Source of the DNA: Sutcliffiella rhizosphaerae
GTDB lineage: Bacteria > Bacillota > Bacilli > Bacillales > Bacillaceae_I
Assembly: GCF_917563925.1 (NCBI RefSeq)
Contig: NZ_CAKJTJ010000004.1
Coordinates: 183,343-247,342, forward strand
Length of the DNA stretch: 64,000 nucleotides
Direction of reading: 5' to 3'
The first letter of the stretch is position 1. Each line of letters opens with the position of its first letter. Shown piece by piece: positions 45,230 through 53,417 of this stretch. The notes beneath the pieces were generated by a model. That model made no database searches. It was not told where the DNA came from and worked only from the letters and a program-made list of their open reading frames with translations. A program made the position numbers and the translations under genes.

Positions 45230-45780
45230 TTATTGAGCTTTATGGTTATATCGAACCTGGCCATAATAAGCATTTTTACCGTGTTTTCTTAAGGATTTTT
45301 TTCTAAAAGATTGTTGCTAGTAACCGGTAAAAAGTCGGATTCTGGACTTTTTACGTGCATGTTCATTGAAAACTTGTCCTAAATGCAGGAAAAGAGCACG
45401 ACAGTAACGATTATACGAGTATCTAATAAAGTTCGTAAAAGCAACAAAGTTTGCGAAAACAGCCTTTCTTAAAAAATGTTTATCTAGAAGTATATGGTCA
45501 ATTTGTTTGATATCTGGGGATAGCGCTATACTAAAGTAAGCTAATTTTGTTATTTCCTCCATAATCACGGCGTTTTCTACTGTTTTTAATGGATCTTTTC
45601 CCCTGTTAAAAGGACCATGACTATTAACAATAACACCAGGAATATAATTATTATCCAACTCTTTAAAGGTTTCTATAATAACTAAACCTGTATTTTTTCA
45701 TACTCAGTTGCAATTTCTTGGTCAGTTAACTGACGAGTACAAGGTATTTCTCCGTAAAAATGATCTAAAAGAAAACCTAC
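45230..45780 (-). pseudogene. araD: L-ribulose-5-phosphate 4-epimerase (AraD) remnant split by an insertion
   Basis: Minus strand: DHFYGEIPCTRQLTDQEIAT, EYEK, (one-base shift in an A run near 45698), VIIETFKELDNNYIPGVIVN, SHGPFNRGKDPLKTVENAVI, HILLDKHFLR, then a 172-bp element, then KKHGKNAYYGQVRYNHKAQ and a stop at 45230. These are the last ~130 residues of AraD; the N-terminal half is absent. Removing the element and one 8-bp duplicate restores DKHFLRKHGKNAYYGQ in frame, so the break is an insertion. No other arabinose genes are nearby. Confidence 0.9.
45293..45464 (-). mobile_element. MITE-like element, copy A, inserted in araD
   Basis: 172 bp, no reading frame of its own. Read on the minus strand it begins GGCTGTTTTCGCAAACTTTG and ends TTTTAGAAAAAAATCC. 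The two ends form imperfect terminal inverted repeats over about 26 bases (shared TTGTTGCT, AAA and the GG/CC tips). The 8-bp TTAAGAAA lies directly on both sides (45465-45472 and 45285-45292), a target-site duplication. A second copy is at 49634-49837 in the opposite orientation. Confidence 0.85.
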
Positions 45781-45852
45781 TATGAGAATTTATTTTTAAT
45801 ATGAAAATTTAATATCCCTCTCAAGAAACTTCCAAGCCTCCTAATATTGATT

Positions 45853-46044
45853 TCACTTCTTCCTTTTGTATTCAATCACTGGCAAAACAATCCCACATAG
45901 GATTGCCATATAAAATGGCAAAAACTTAATTCCCATTGGTTGCCCAAGAACGTATACTCCGAAAATTCCAATGATACTTGATAATACAATTCCAAGAATA
46001 AATCCTCCTACTAACCCAACAATAATGGCGATAAACTCTCTCAT
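45853..46044 (-). CDS. Small two-span membrane protein
   Basis: 63 residues: IAIIVGLVGGFILGIVLSSI with glycine-zipper spacing, then FYMAILCGIVLPVIEYKRKK. It overlaps the stop of the DUF6220-like gene by 4 bases (ATGA), so the two are translationally coupled. Function unknown. Confidence 0.7.
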   Translation of the reverse strand: MREFIAIIVGLVGGFILGIVLSSIIGIFGVYVLGQPMGIKFLPFYMAILCGIVLPVIEYKRKK

Positions 46045-46442
46045 GCTTCTTGCTCCTTTTGAAAAGTAAGGTTAAAAATCGTATATAGGTTGCTGAGAGA
46101 CGCCCCGAGGAGCATGAGCCCCATAATTGGATGAACTGCCCCAATCATCGGAAAGTGCCCTCTCATATTAGCCGTAAAATACATCGCAAACATCAGGATA
46201 CCAACAGCTAATAAATGCCAGTAAACCGCTCTTGGCAAAGTACCAAGGATTGCTGTTAATAACAATAAAAACGGTATCGTAAAGCCAAAAACATGAACAA
46301 ATAAAAAATGATGGCTCCAATTCGCCGCACTAACAAAAATAGCGAGACCCGCAGTAAAAAACTGGCCCACCACACATAAGGTATAAACGGCAGCCAAAAA
46401 CAAATACAGATATTTCCCTATCTGTTTACGTAATGAATTCAT
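46041..46442 (-). CDS. DUF6220-like four-span membrane protein
   Basis: 133 residues with four spans and conserved His in NWSHHFLFVHVFGF and AVHPIMGLMLL, a pattern I associate with DUF6220. ATG 46442 follows AAAGGGGAGTTTTT. First gene of a two-gene unit with the small protein at 45853. The histidines on predicted spans could bind heme or metal, but this is not established. Confidence 0.65.
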   Translation of the reverse strand: MNSLRKQIGKYLYLFLAAVYTLCVVGQFFTAGLAIFVSAANWSHHFLFVHVFGFTIPFLLLLTAILGTLPRAVYWHLLAVGILMFAMYFTANMRGHFPMIGAVHPIMGLMLLGASLSNLYTIFNLTFQKEQEA

Positions 46443-46554
46443 ATAAAAACTCCCCTTTAATCATTGATTTTTCCTACTGAATTCATCATACGGAGAATTC
46501 CTTAACGAACTATTGGAGATTTCTTAAATAATTCTTAAATAGAAAAAAACTCCA

Positions 46555-46592
46555 TAAAAAAGCATGCTTTGAAATAGTCAATCAAAGCATGC
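46555..46592 (-). terminator. Terminator in the 46443-46762 gap
   Basis: GCATGCTTTGA (46562-46572) pairs with TCAAAGCATGC (46582-46592); on the minus strand it is followed directly by seven Ts. It is the likely end of the unit reading from 47038. The rest of this 320-base gap shows only a 24-codon hydrophobic frame (GTG at 46678, plus strand) that I do not trust. Confidence 0.8.
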
Positions 46593-46762
46593 CTTCTGTA
46601 TTTTTTTAATACTAATTATAGTGATAACAACATGTATTTATATAATTCTACTAGCTTTCTTTAACTGAGAGAAGGAGTGGTTAAGATATTTTCAACTGTC
46701 ATTCTATTCAATCCCATCATATTTGGCATTCTTGGCACAACCTTTATATAATCTTCGTGTGC

Positions 46763-47038
46763 TTAATTTAATATAACATTAACCGATCCGACTAAAATCA
46801 ATGCAAATATAATGCCGCGTATCCAAATGAACTTTTTACTTATACCGGCTTTTCCTTCCAGGTGATACATGTATTGAATGGTTAAAATAATACCTAGTAT
46901 CGTTAATGTTGAACCATATGAATCCTGTCCATCAGCTATAAAAAAGATAAGTCCAAAATAGATAAGAGTAATATCGATTGTCCCTATTATCATGTTTAAA
47001 TAAAGGGATTTCTTTTCGCCGCTACCTATAATAACCAT
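46763..47038 (-). CDS. Small three-span membrane protein, unknown
   Basis: 91 residues; spans at about 14-34, 42-58 and 69-88. Weak ribosome site. It lies 35 bases after the response regulator stop and may be the last gene of the two-component operon, which would make it a candidate accessory or target. No family recognised. Confidence 0.6.
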   Translation of the reverse strand: MVIIGSGEKKSLYLNMIIGTIDITLIYFGLIFFIADGQDSYGSTLTILGIILTIQYMYHLEGKAGISKKFIWIRGIIFALILVGSVNVILN

Positions 47039-47073
47039 ATTTTCTAGGTTTTTCTATTATTATATCATAAGAA

Positions 47074-47763
47074 TTACTCTCTAAACCGATATCCTACACC
47101 CCAAATGGTTTCAATGTACTCAGGTTTGGAGGGATTCTCTTCAATCTTTTCCCTGATTTTACGGATATGAACGGTGACAGTGGAGAGCTCTCCCATGGAC
47201 TCTAACCCCCAAATCCGTTCGAAAAGATGTTCTTTTGTGAAAACTCGGTTTGGATTTTCTGCCAAGAATAGAAGCAGTTCATACTCCTTGGCAGTCATGG
47301 TTTTTTCCTGGCTGTGAACATAGACTTTACGGGCGTCTGTTTGGATTACTAGATTGCGGATACGTAATTCTTCGTGAACTGCTTTTCCGCTGTTTATTAA
47401 GCGATCGTAGCGTTGAATGTGCGCTTTTACTCGCGCCACTAGCTGCATCGGGTTGAACGGCTTTTCGATGTAATCATCCGCACCACGATCAAATCCCTTT
47501 ATGACATCAATATCTTCTTTTCTAGCAGTAACCATTAGGATGGGGATATCTGAAAATCCTCTGATTGCCCTGCAGATTTCAAATCCATCAATCCCTGGAA
47601 GCATTAAATCGAGGAGAACTAAGCGGTAGTCAGCAGTCTTGATTAATTCCAACGCTTCTTCCCCACTTGCAGCAATGTCACTTTCAAATCCGTGTACCTC
47701 CAGATAATCCCGTTCCAATTCGGCGATGCTTGCTTCATCCTCTACTATCAAGATTTTGGACAT
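47074..47763 (-). CDS. OmpR/PhoB-type response regulator
   Basis: 229 residues from ATG 47763 (behind AAAGGAGTGA); the longer frame to 47877 has no support. Receiver: acidic EDE near residue 10, phospho-Asp in VLLDLMLPGIDGFE, Thr/Lys in VTARKED and IEKPFNP. C-terminal winged helix: LSTVTVHIRKIREKIEENPS, IWGVGYRF. The sensor kinase gene ends 7 bases upstream, so the pair is an operon. Confidence 0.95.
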   Translation of the reverse strand: MSKILIVEDEASIAELERDYLEVHGFESDIAASGEEALELIKTADYRLVLLDLMLPGIDGFEICRAIRGFSDIPILMVTARKEDIDVIKGFDRGADDYIEKPFNPMQLVARVKAHIQRYDRLINSGKAVHEELRIRNLVIQTDARKVYVHSQEKTMTAKEYELLLFLAENPNRVFTKEHLFERIWGLESMGELSTVTVHIRKIREKIEENPSKPEYIETIWGVGYRFRE

Positions 47764-47770
47764 ATGCTTG

Positions 47771-48859
47771 TCACTCCTTTTTTCTAAAGCGAATAAAAAT
47801 ACTTGTACCTTCACTTTGGGTACTTTCTGCCCATATAGTCCATTTGTGCATATGGATAATTTTTTTCGTAATCGCAAGCCCTAGTCCACTTCCCCCGGTT
47901 TCGGAGTTTCGGGAAGGATCTGTACGGTAGAATCGGTCAAAAATGTATGGCAGTGATTCTTTAGGGATCCCAATTCCATTATCTCGCCATTCCAGTTCCA
48001 CATAATCATGACCTGTATGGAGGTTGAGATGGAGATGTTTTTCCTTTTCGGTCATGAATTTCAGGCTATTTGCTGTAAGGTTTGTGATTACTCGTTTTAG
48101 CTGATCACGATCGGCATCAATCACGTAAGATGAATGATGATCCGTCTCAAATGTGACCAAACCATTCTCCTCTTCAAAATAAAAGCGGAGCTCATCGACG
48201 ACATCCTCCAGGTAGCTTTTCAAGTCTAGAGGAGCAAAATGAAATGGCACACTTTCTAATTCCAACTTGGAGAAAAGAAACAGCTCTTCAATGAGTGTGT
48301 TCATGTCCTCTGCCTTTTTTTCTATGGTAGCAAGGTATTTTTCCCTTTTTTCTGGTGTATTTGCCACACCATCCTGCATGCCCTTCACGTATCCTTTTAT
48401 GGAAGTCAGCGGAGTTTTCAAGTCATGGGAGATACTTGCCATCCATAATTTCTGATTTTCAGCATAATGTTCTTCTGCTATTTTTGCTCCTATTAATTTT
48501 TGACGCATCTGCTCAAAGGTTTGGGCAAGGGTTTGCAGCTCGTCCTTTCGCTTTAAAGGGGGCATTTCATATTCCAGGTTTCCCTTACTGATTTCTTCTG
48601 CCGCCCTCATCAGCTCCCGGATTGGCTGGATGATACTTCTGGCCACATAATAGGTGAGCAATCCGTTCGCTAAAATTAAAATAAGGATAATACCAAGGAA
48701 CCGAAGACTTAGAAACAGCTGTAATCGCTCCCCATCAGGCTGTCCCCGGAAAATATGGAACATGATCGTCCCTAGAAAAATTTCCAGCAGGAAAAAACCA
48801 ATGATAGGAAGAATAATCATTGCCACGTTGGATAATAGTAATCGTTTTCTGATCGTCAT
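47771..48859 (-). CDS. Sensor histidine kinase
   Basis: 362 residues. Two N-terminal spans (~8-35 and ~52-72) with only a short external loop, HAMP (ARSIIQPIRELMRAAEEISK), HisKA with phospho-His145 in SISHDLKTPLTSIKGYVKGM, then HATPase: NLTANSLKF, DNGIGIP, GSGLGLAI. The tiny sensor loop suggests it senses the membrane or a partner protein rather than a soluble ligand. Pairs with the regulator just downstream. Confidence 0.95.
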   Translation of the reverse strand: MTIRKRLLLSNVAMIILPIIGFFLLEIFLGTIMFHIFRGQPDGERLQLFLSLRFLGIILILILANGLLTYYVARSIIQPIRELMRAAEEISKGNLEYEMPPLKRKDELQTLAQTFEQMRQKLIGAKIAEEHYAENQKLWMASISHDLKTPLTSIKGYVKGMQDGVANTPEKREKYLATIEKKAEDMNTLIEELFLFSKLELESVPFHFAPLDLKSYLEDVVDELRFYFEEENGLVTFETDHHSSYVIDADRDQLKRVITNLTANSLKFMTEKEKHLHLNLHTGHDYVELEWRDNGIGIPKESLPYIFDRFYRTDPSRNSETGGSGLGLAITKKIIHMHKWTIWAESTQSEGTSIFIRFRKKE

Positions 48860-49057
48860 CTCGTTTCATCTCCAAAACTGTGCTTATTCTTCTATAATAT
48901 GTACTTATTATAAGCGACTGCTTAACAAATCCTTAAATAATTCTTAAATTCTGGGACCTATTTCAATTAGATGAAACAAAATTATAAATATTGAAACGAG
49001 ACCAAAGCATATTCTGTTAAAGTATAAGTAAATCGTTTCCAAAAGGAGGATTTTAGC

Positions 49058-49582
49058 ATGACGGAACAAGAGATTCCAGTGGGAAAAGTGCTTACATACC
49101 CAGATGGCCGGTCGGTGACGTTTCTAGAACAAGACGGTGATATCTTACTATTAGAACATCGAATCATGAAAGCGGGTGCAATGAATGGACCACATTGGCA
49201 TCCAGAGCTCACCGAAACGTTTTCCATCCAGGAAGGACAAATGCAGTTTTTAGTGGACGGAAAAGAGACTGTTCTTAGCAAAGGTGAGACGATAACCATT
49301 CTTCCAAACCAAGTACATCAGTTTTGGAAAATAGGCGAATCCGAGTTAGTTGCGACACATGAAATCAAGCCACCTGGACGTCACTGGCAAATGTTTGCGC
49401 TGACCCATAAGCTTGAGATGGAAGGAAAAGTGAACAAAAAAGGAATTCCGCTCAACCCTTTATGGCTAGGATTGGCATGGGAAAGTATTGACGGTTATCT
49501 TGCTGGACCACCAAAAGCCGTCCAAAGAGTGGTGTTGGGTGGCCTTGCGAAGGCAGCCCGGGGGTTGGGGTATACTTTTTAA
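49058..49582 (+). CDS. Cupin-domain protein
   Basis: 174 residues. Cupin motif 1 is visible in HWHPELTETFSIQEG (histidines and Glu as metal ligands) and motif 2 in LPNQVHQFWKIGE. ATG follows AAAAGGAGGATTTTAGC. The C-terminal part has no recognised domain. Function unknown; a small-molecule binding or dioxygenase role is typical of the fold. Confidence 0.85.
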   Translation: MTEQEIPVGKVLTYPDGRSVTFLEQDGDILLLEHRIMKAGAMNGPHWHPELTETFSIQEGQMQFLVDGKETVLSKGETITILPNQVHQFWKIGESELVATHEIKPPGRHWQMFALTHKLEMEGKVNKKGIPLNPLWLGLAWESIDGYLAGPPKAVQRVVLGGLAKAARGLGYTF

Positions 49583-49633
49583 GCGGGATAACAAAAGGCT
49601 AGTAATGGTTGAACCACTACTAGCTTTTACAAA

Positions 49634-49837
49634 GGCTGTTTGCGCAAACTTTGTAGCTTTTCCGAATATAATTAGATACACGTTATAATCGTTACTGTCG
49701 TGCTCTTTTCCTACACGTAGTTTCAGTCAAAAGGACAAGTTTTCAATGAACATGCAGGTGAAAAATCCAGGAACCGATTTTTCTAGTGAAAAGTCCAGAA
49801 CCCGACTTTTCTAGCAACAATCTTTTAGAAAAGATCC
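49634..49837 (+). mobile_element. MITE-like element, copy B
   Basis: 204 bp. Shares with copy A the start GGCTGTTTGCGCAAACTTTG, the centre TATAATCGTTACTGTCGTGC, AGGACAAGTTTTCAATGAAC, and the end CTAGCAACAATCTTTTAGAA plus AAGATCC. It is longer because the GTGAAAAATCCAG...TTTTTCTA segment occurs twice in tandem. No clear target duplication remains. It fills the gap between the cupin gene and the convergent permease operon. Confidence 0.85.
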
Positions 49838-49898
49838 TAATAATAACATGAAAAGGCTTGTTAAATGGTGGATCTTGCTTATCGGTTCTCCATTTTGA

Positions 49899-50795
49899 TC
49901 AAGTCCCTAACCGATTAAAATATTTCCGTAATCCTTCTCCTAACACATTGAAAGTAAGGATGACAAACGTGATTGCAAAGGCAGCCGAAGCAGGGATCCA
50001 TACAGCTGTATAAATATCTTTCCTTGCTTCTCCAAGTATTGTTGGCCAGTTATAGCTTGTGTTGATGAGTTCTCCATAGCCCATACCTAGCATTACGAAT
50101 TTTTGTGTGATGAAAACGGAGAAGATTCCAAGCTGGCCAATAATCAGAGTGACACGGCCGATATCGAAACAAAAATTTACGAGCATGTTTGGTAATATAG
50201 TTGGCCAATAATGGTTAACAGACAATTGGAATGGTGATAGACCAACCATTTTTCCTGCTTCCACATACGGTTTGTTTTTTACCTGCTGAAGCTGATCTCT
50301 AATGGAAACTCCGACTCTCCCCACTTCAACTAGAGCAATAATAAACACGACTATCCAGAAGCGATTTTCAGCAAAAATAAGCATAGGAAGGGTTAAAAAC
50401 AAAATAGAAACAAAAATGATTGGCATGCTTGAGAACATTTGGTCCCACACATTAAGTATATTTGACACTACTTTTCCTTTAAAGGATGCAATGGTGCCGA
50501 GAATGATTCCAATCAAGTAACGGATACTCGTTATAAGTAAAATGATTAACATGGTATCTCTTGTTCCCATAATAATCATACTTAGCAGATTACGCCCTTC
50601 ACGATCAGAACCAAGAGGGAAATCAGCAGATGGCTCAAACGGTGCTTTTATCACAACACCCTGACCAGGAAACAACAAACGATTCGGTTCGATACCTTCT
50701 TTTACATATGTAAGATGGGGCCCTATAATTGCTGTAACGATTAGAGTGACAAGGAATACTCCTCCGATTATTAAGTTCTTATTTCTCCACCACAT
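49899..50795 (-). CDS. OppC/DppC-like ABC permease
   Basis: 298 residues. LGSDREGRNLLSMIIMGTRD near residue 57 and the EAA-loop region EAGKMVGLSPFQLSVNHYWP match the OppC family, with about six spans. ATG follows GGGGGGCGTGAGGAC and is 4 bases after the stop of the partner permease. No ATPase or binding protein accompanies the pair, so it must borrow these from elsewhere. Confidence 0.85.
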   Translation of the reverse strand: MWWRNKNLIIGGVFLVTLIVTAIIGPHLTYVKEGIEPNRLLFPGQGVVIKAPFEPSADFPLGSDREGRNLLSMIIMGTRDTMLIILLITSIRYLIGIILGTIASFKGKVVSNILNVWDQMFSSMPIIFVSILFLTLPMLIFAENRFWIVVFIIALVEVGRVGVSIRDQLQQVKNKPYVEAGKMVGLSPFQLSVNHYWPTILPNMLVNFCFDIGRVTLIIGQLGIFSVFITQKFVMLGMGYGELINTSYNWPTILGEARKDIYTAVWIPASAAFAITFVILTFNVLGEGLRKYFNRLGT

Positions 50796-50799
50796 GTCC

Positions 50800-51726
50800 T
50801 CACGCCCCCCTCTGACTAAATTTCGTCATTAGAACTAATTTTAGGATATGAACAACAAGTATTGTCGCTAGAAAACATAGACCAAATCCGATGACTAAAC
50901 CAGGTTCAATTTGACCTGATCCTAGGCCAACTTGATTTTGCCTACCACCTAAAGCAATAAAGATACGATTACCAGCCCCTGCATAGCCAGTGAGATACTC
51001 AACCATTAGCATGTTGGATATAACAACAATCATGATGGTTGGTAGATGTGTTACAAGGTCCATCATGCTATTTTTAAGAATATGGCGGTTAATAACTTCT
51101 TTTATTTTGTTTCCCTTTGCAAAAGCAGTGCGAATATAATCCGAGCCATCCTGATGGAGAAGTGACATGCTAGTCAATCTCGCCACGTACATCATCGGAT
51201 AAATTGCAACTAAAAGTGCTGGAGCAGCAAAACTATACCAATTCTTATTACTGAAAATTAAGCCCATTGGCAAATAGTAAAAGGCTAAATAAAAAGCAAT
51301 GATGACAATAAAAAAATCTGGGATAGCTTGAAACAGCCAAGTTGTACCATTCCCAAGAATATTTTTCTTCGAGTGCTTATTTTTGTAATCGAAAATACCC
51401 TTATAAACTCCTAGTGTGATACTAAGCAGGAAGGCTATGGCGATGACAAGTAAGCTTTTCGGATAATAGCGAATAAGCTCTTTTTCCACAGACGTCTGGG
51501 AAAACATAGTCCCTCCTAAACTTTTATGTTCTTTTATATGCTGAAAAAAATGAACAATATTTGCCTTATACTCTTGGAAAAAAGGTTGAATACCAAGATG
51601 AGCCATTTCAACTGTATTACCCAGGTAGAAATTTTGCGTTCTCGGGAAGAGTACGAGTAAAATCATAAAGATGAGTGCCATGACTACCGAAAAGCTAAGT
51701 TTAATGGTTTCTTTTTTTATATCCAT
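50800..51726 (-). CDS. OppB/DppB-like ABC permease
   Basis: 308 residues, six spans. The EAA loop is recognisable in YIRTAFAKGNKIKEVINRHI. The first loop (~35-95) is divergent from the normal family and lacks the usual GLDxP motif. Start behind GGGGGATATA. Precedes the OppC-like gene by 4 bases and follows a lipoprotein gene by 10, making a three-gene unit. Confidence 0.82.
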   Translation of the reverse strand: MDIKKETIKLSFSVVMALIFMILLVLFPRTQNFYLGNTVEMAHLGIQPFFQEYKANIVHFFQHIKEHKSLGGTMFSQTSVEKELIRYYPKSLLVIAIAFLLSITLGVYKGIFDYKNKHSKKNILGNGTTWLFQAIPDFFIVIIAFYLAFYYLPMGLIFSNKNWYSFAAPALLVAIYPMMYVARLTSMSLLHQDGSDYIRTAFAKGNKIKEVINRHILKNSMMDLVTHLPTIMIVVISNMLMVEYLTGYAGAGNRIFIALGGRQNQVGLGSGQIEPGLVIGFGLCFLATILVVHILKLVLMTKFSQRGA

Positions 51727-51736
51727 TATATCCCCC

Positions 51737-52108
51737 TTAATTGTTTGAAGCTAACAGTGCTTTGAAGTACGTATGTTTAGATTTGTAGAGAATGGAGTTG
51801 TTGCTTCCATTATGGGTATAGATCTCCGTCCCTGCCTTCAAGAAATTGCTATCGAAATCTTTTTCTGCCAAGCTTGAATCTGTGTCCATATCCACAATAT
51901 TACGTTTTACCATCCCTAATAGTTCACCTACTTCAATTTCATCCACTTCTTCTCTTGTCAATTGATAAGACTCCCCATCAACTATTACAAATTCATACGG
52001 CCATGATGCTTCTTTTGTAGTAATTACCTGATTTTGCTGGATATTGTTGGGGGCACATCCAACTATGATAAAAATGAAGAGTGGAATGATACAATTTGTT
52101 ATTCTCAT
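51737..52108 (-). CDS. Lipoprotein in the permease operon, unknown
   Basis: 123 residues from ATG 52108 (behind GAGGTGATACC; GTG 52117 is inside that site). Signal peptide with lipobox IIVGC. The short acidic mature part (VDEIEVGELLGMVKRNIVDM) is far too small to be a normal peptide-binding protein. It precedes the OppB-like gene by 10 bases, so it may be an accessory of that permease pair. Confidence 0.75.
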   Translation of the reverse strand: MRITNCIIPLFIFIIVGCAPNNIQQNQVITTKEASWPYEFVIVDGESYQLTREEVDEIEVGELLGMVKRNIVDMDTDSSLAEKDFDSNFLKAGTEIYTHNGSNNSILYKSKHTYFKALLASNN

Positions 52109-52153
52109 AGGTATCACCTCATTCTGTTAGACGTGAATTCTATGTGGACTGTT

Positions 52154-52384
52154 TCAATTTTTATTTCTGGAAGTAAGGTGGCTAACAATAAATGTGAGTA
52201 TGATGGTCAACGGAAGTTTTATGTGGAAGTTCAGAAAGATGCCTGTAAAAAGATAGCCTTTTGTTTTTTGTAAAAACGTTGCCTCAGCTATCCAATCGAT
52301 TACATATGTAAAACCTAATATGTCAGGCAAACTTATAAGCAGGTAGACTATTAGAAAAAATGTCGCTATTTTAGGGAGATTCAT
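52154..52384 (-). CDS. Small two-span membrane protein
   Basis: 76 residues from ATG 52384, behind AAAGGGG; the frame extends further upstream without a usable start. Spans at ~8-26 and ~54-72. It lies 45 bases before the lipoprotein gene and may be first of the operon with the orphan permeases. No family recognised. Confidence 0.65.
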   Translation of the reverse strand: MNLPKIATFFLIVYLLISLPDILGFTYVIDWIAEATFLQKTKGYLFTGIFLNFHIKLPLTIILTFIVSHLTSRNKN

Positions 52385-52638
52385 ATAGCATGACCCCTTT
52401 GTCGGCAGGCGGAGCACCTCCCATTTTTCTCTTAATATGCTAATTATTCCAATAATTTCATTTTGTTGCAAGAGGGTATTTCATAATAGAGTGAATACTT
52501 TGTGAATATCTCAGACTAGAAGTTTAGTATTGCTTTTGCCATCTGCTTATCACGGCCTTTTCACTCCCAAATGAAAATAGGTAATTTGCTTTTTTTAAAA
52601 TGGGAAAGTCGGGCTACTTGGAGGTAGAAATACTGCCA

Positions 52639-52764
52639 GGATTAAATATTGCTTATTTCGGATTTATTATTGGTGATTCCGGATTAAATAATGGCTATTT
52701 CGGATTTATTATGGTGCTTTTTGGATTTAATATCTCATATTCTGGATTTAATTCTCATATACCT
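52639..52764. repeat. Intergenic 21-bp tandem array, six copies
   Basis: GGATT(T/A)A begins units at 52639, 52660, 52681, 52702, 52723 and 52744, every step exactly 21. Consensus GGATTTAATAATGGCTATTTC. In plus frame it reads heptads such as GFNNGYF, but there is no credible start or fold. Sits in the 52385-52964 gap. Confidence 0.9.
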
Positions 52765-52796
52765 GTGGCGGGGATGACGGCTCTTTCCCTCTTTGT

Positions 52797-52901
52797 CACC
52801 AACTCGCAGCTTTTCCGCACGAACTTTAATGGTTTCCGCACCAATTCGTGGCTGTTTGGCACCAACTTTAGCAATTTTCGCACGAACTCGTTCATTTCAT
52901 G
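52797..52901. repeat. Intergenic 21-bp tandem array, five copies, different unit
   Basis: CAC(C/G)AA begins units at 52797, 52818, 52839, 52860 and 52881, every step exactly 21. Consensus CACCAACTTTAGCTTTTTCCG. It is unrelated in sequence to the array ending 33 bases before it, and in a different register. Confidence 0.9.
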
Positions 52902-52964
52902 AGAACAAATGCATTTTAAATAGAAAAACGCCTGAGCAATCTGCCCAAACGTAAAATTTTTCCC

Positions 52965-53417
52965 TTAATTACCTATTTTCATTTCAAACATCACCATATC
53001 TACCGCTTGGATGCCGTTTTCATAGATGGGTTCTGGATATTGTAGAAAAAAGTCCTGTTTAATTCCGTATATTCTAAATCCTGCTTTTTGATAGAATGCA
53101 AGGTTTTCTATACTGGAATTAGCGGTACCTACGATGACTTTGTGATAGCCTTTTTTACGAAGAAGCTTGATAGACTCAGTAATCACTGCTTTTCCATAGC
53201 CTTTGCCACGATATTCTGGAGCAAGTGCTATGTTCTTTAGTTCTACCACCTGCGAATTTTCTGGTAGGAACAATACCACACCTACCGTTTGATCTTCTAG
53301 CATAATCGCAAACATTTCACCTTCATACAAATACTTACGAATCATTCCTTCCTCATCAGCTAAAAGTAGGAACGGCATGTAGTTTTCTCGGTTTTCAGAT
53401 ACAAGCTTTAGTCTCAT
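52965..53417 (-). CDS. GNAT family N-acetyltransferase
   Basis: 150 residues. AcCoA loop in NIALAPEYRGKGYGKAVITE, followed by VGTANSSIENLAFYQKAGFR, the pattern of a frequent Bacillus GNAT group. Start behind GGAGGAGTAAA, overlapping the SDR stop by 4 bases, so the two are coupled and share the leader described at 54298. Confidence 0.9.
   Translation of the reverse strand: MRLKLVSENRENYMPFLLLADEEGMIRKYLYEGEMFAIMLEDQTVGVVLFLPENSQVVELKNIALAPEYRGKGYGKAVITESIKLLRKKGYHKVIVGTANSSIENLAFYQKAGFRIYGIKQDFFLQYPEPIYENGIQAVDMVMFEMKIGN

Noticed and set aside
45317..45658. 113-codon ORF taken as a single protein
   Set aside because: Its first half is the AraD C-terminus and its second half is the inserted element read through, so it is a chimera, not a gene.
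46678..46752. 24-codon hydrophobic peptide with a GTG start
   Set aside because: It has a fair ribosome site but no terminator, no partner and too little length to judge.
52600..52902. 100-codon plus-strand frame over both 21-bp arrays
   Set aside because: It is open through the repeats but has no ribosome site and its two halves are unrelated repeats; treated as repeat DNA, though coding cannot be fully excluded.
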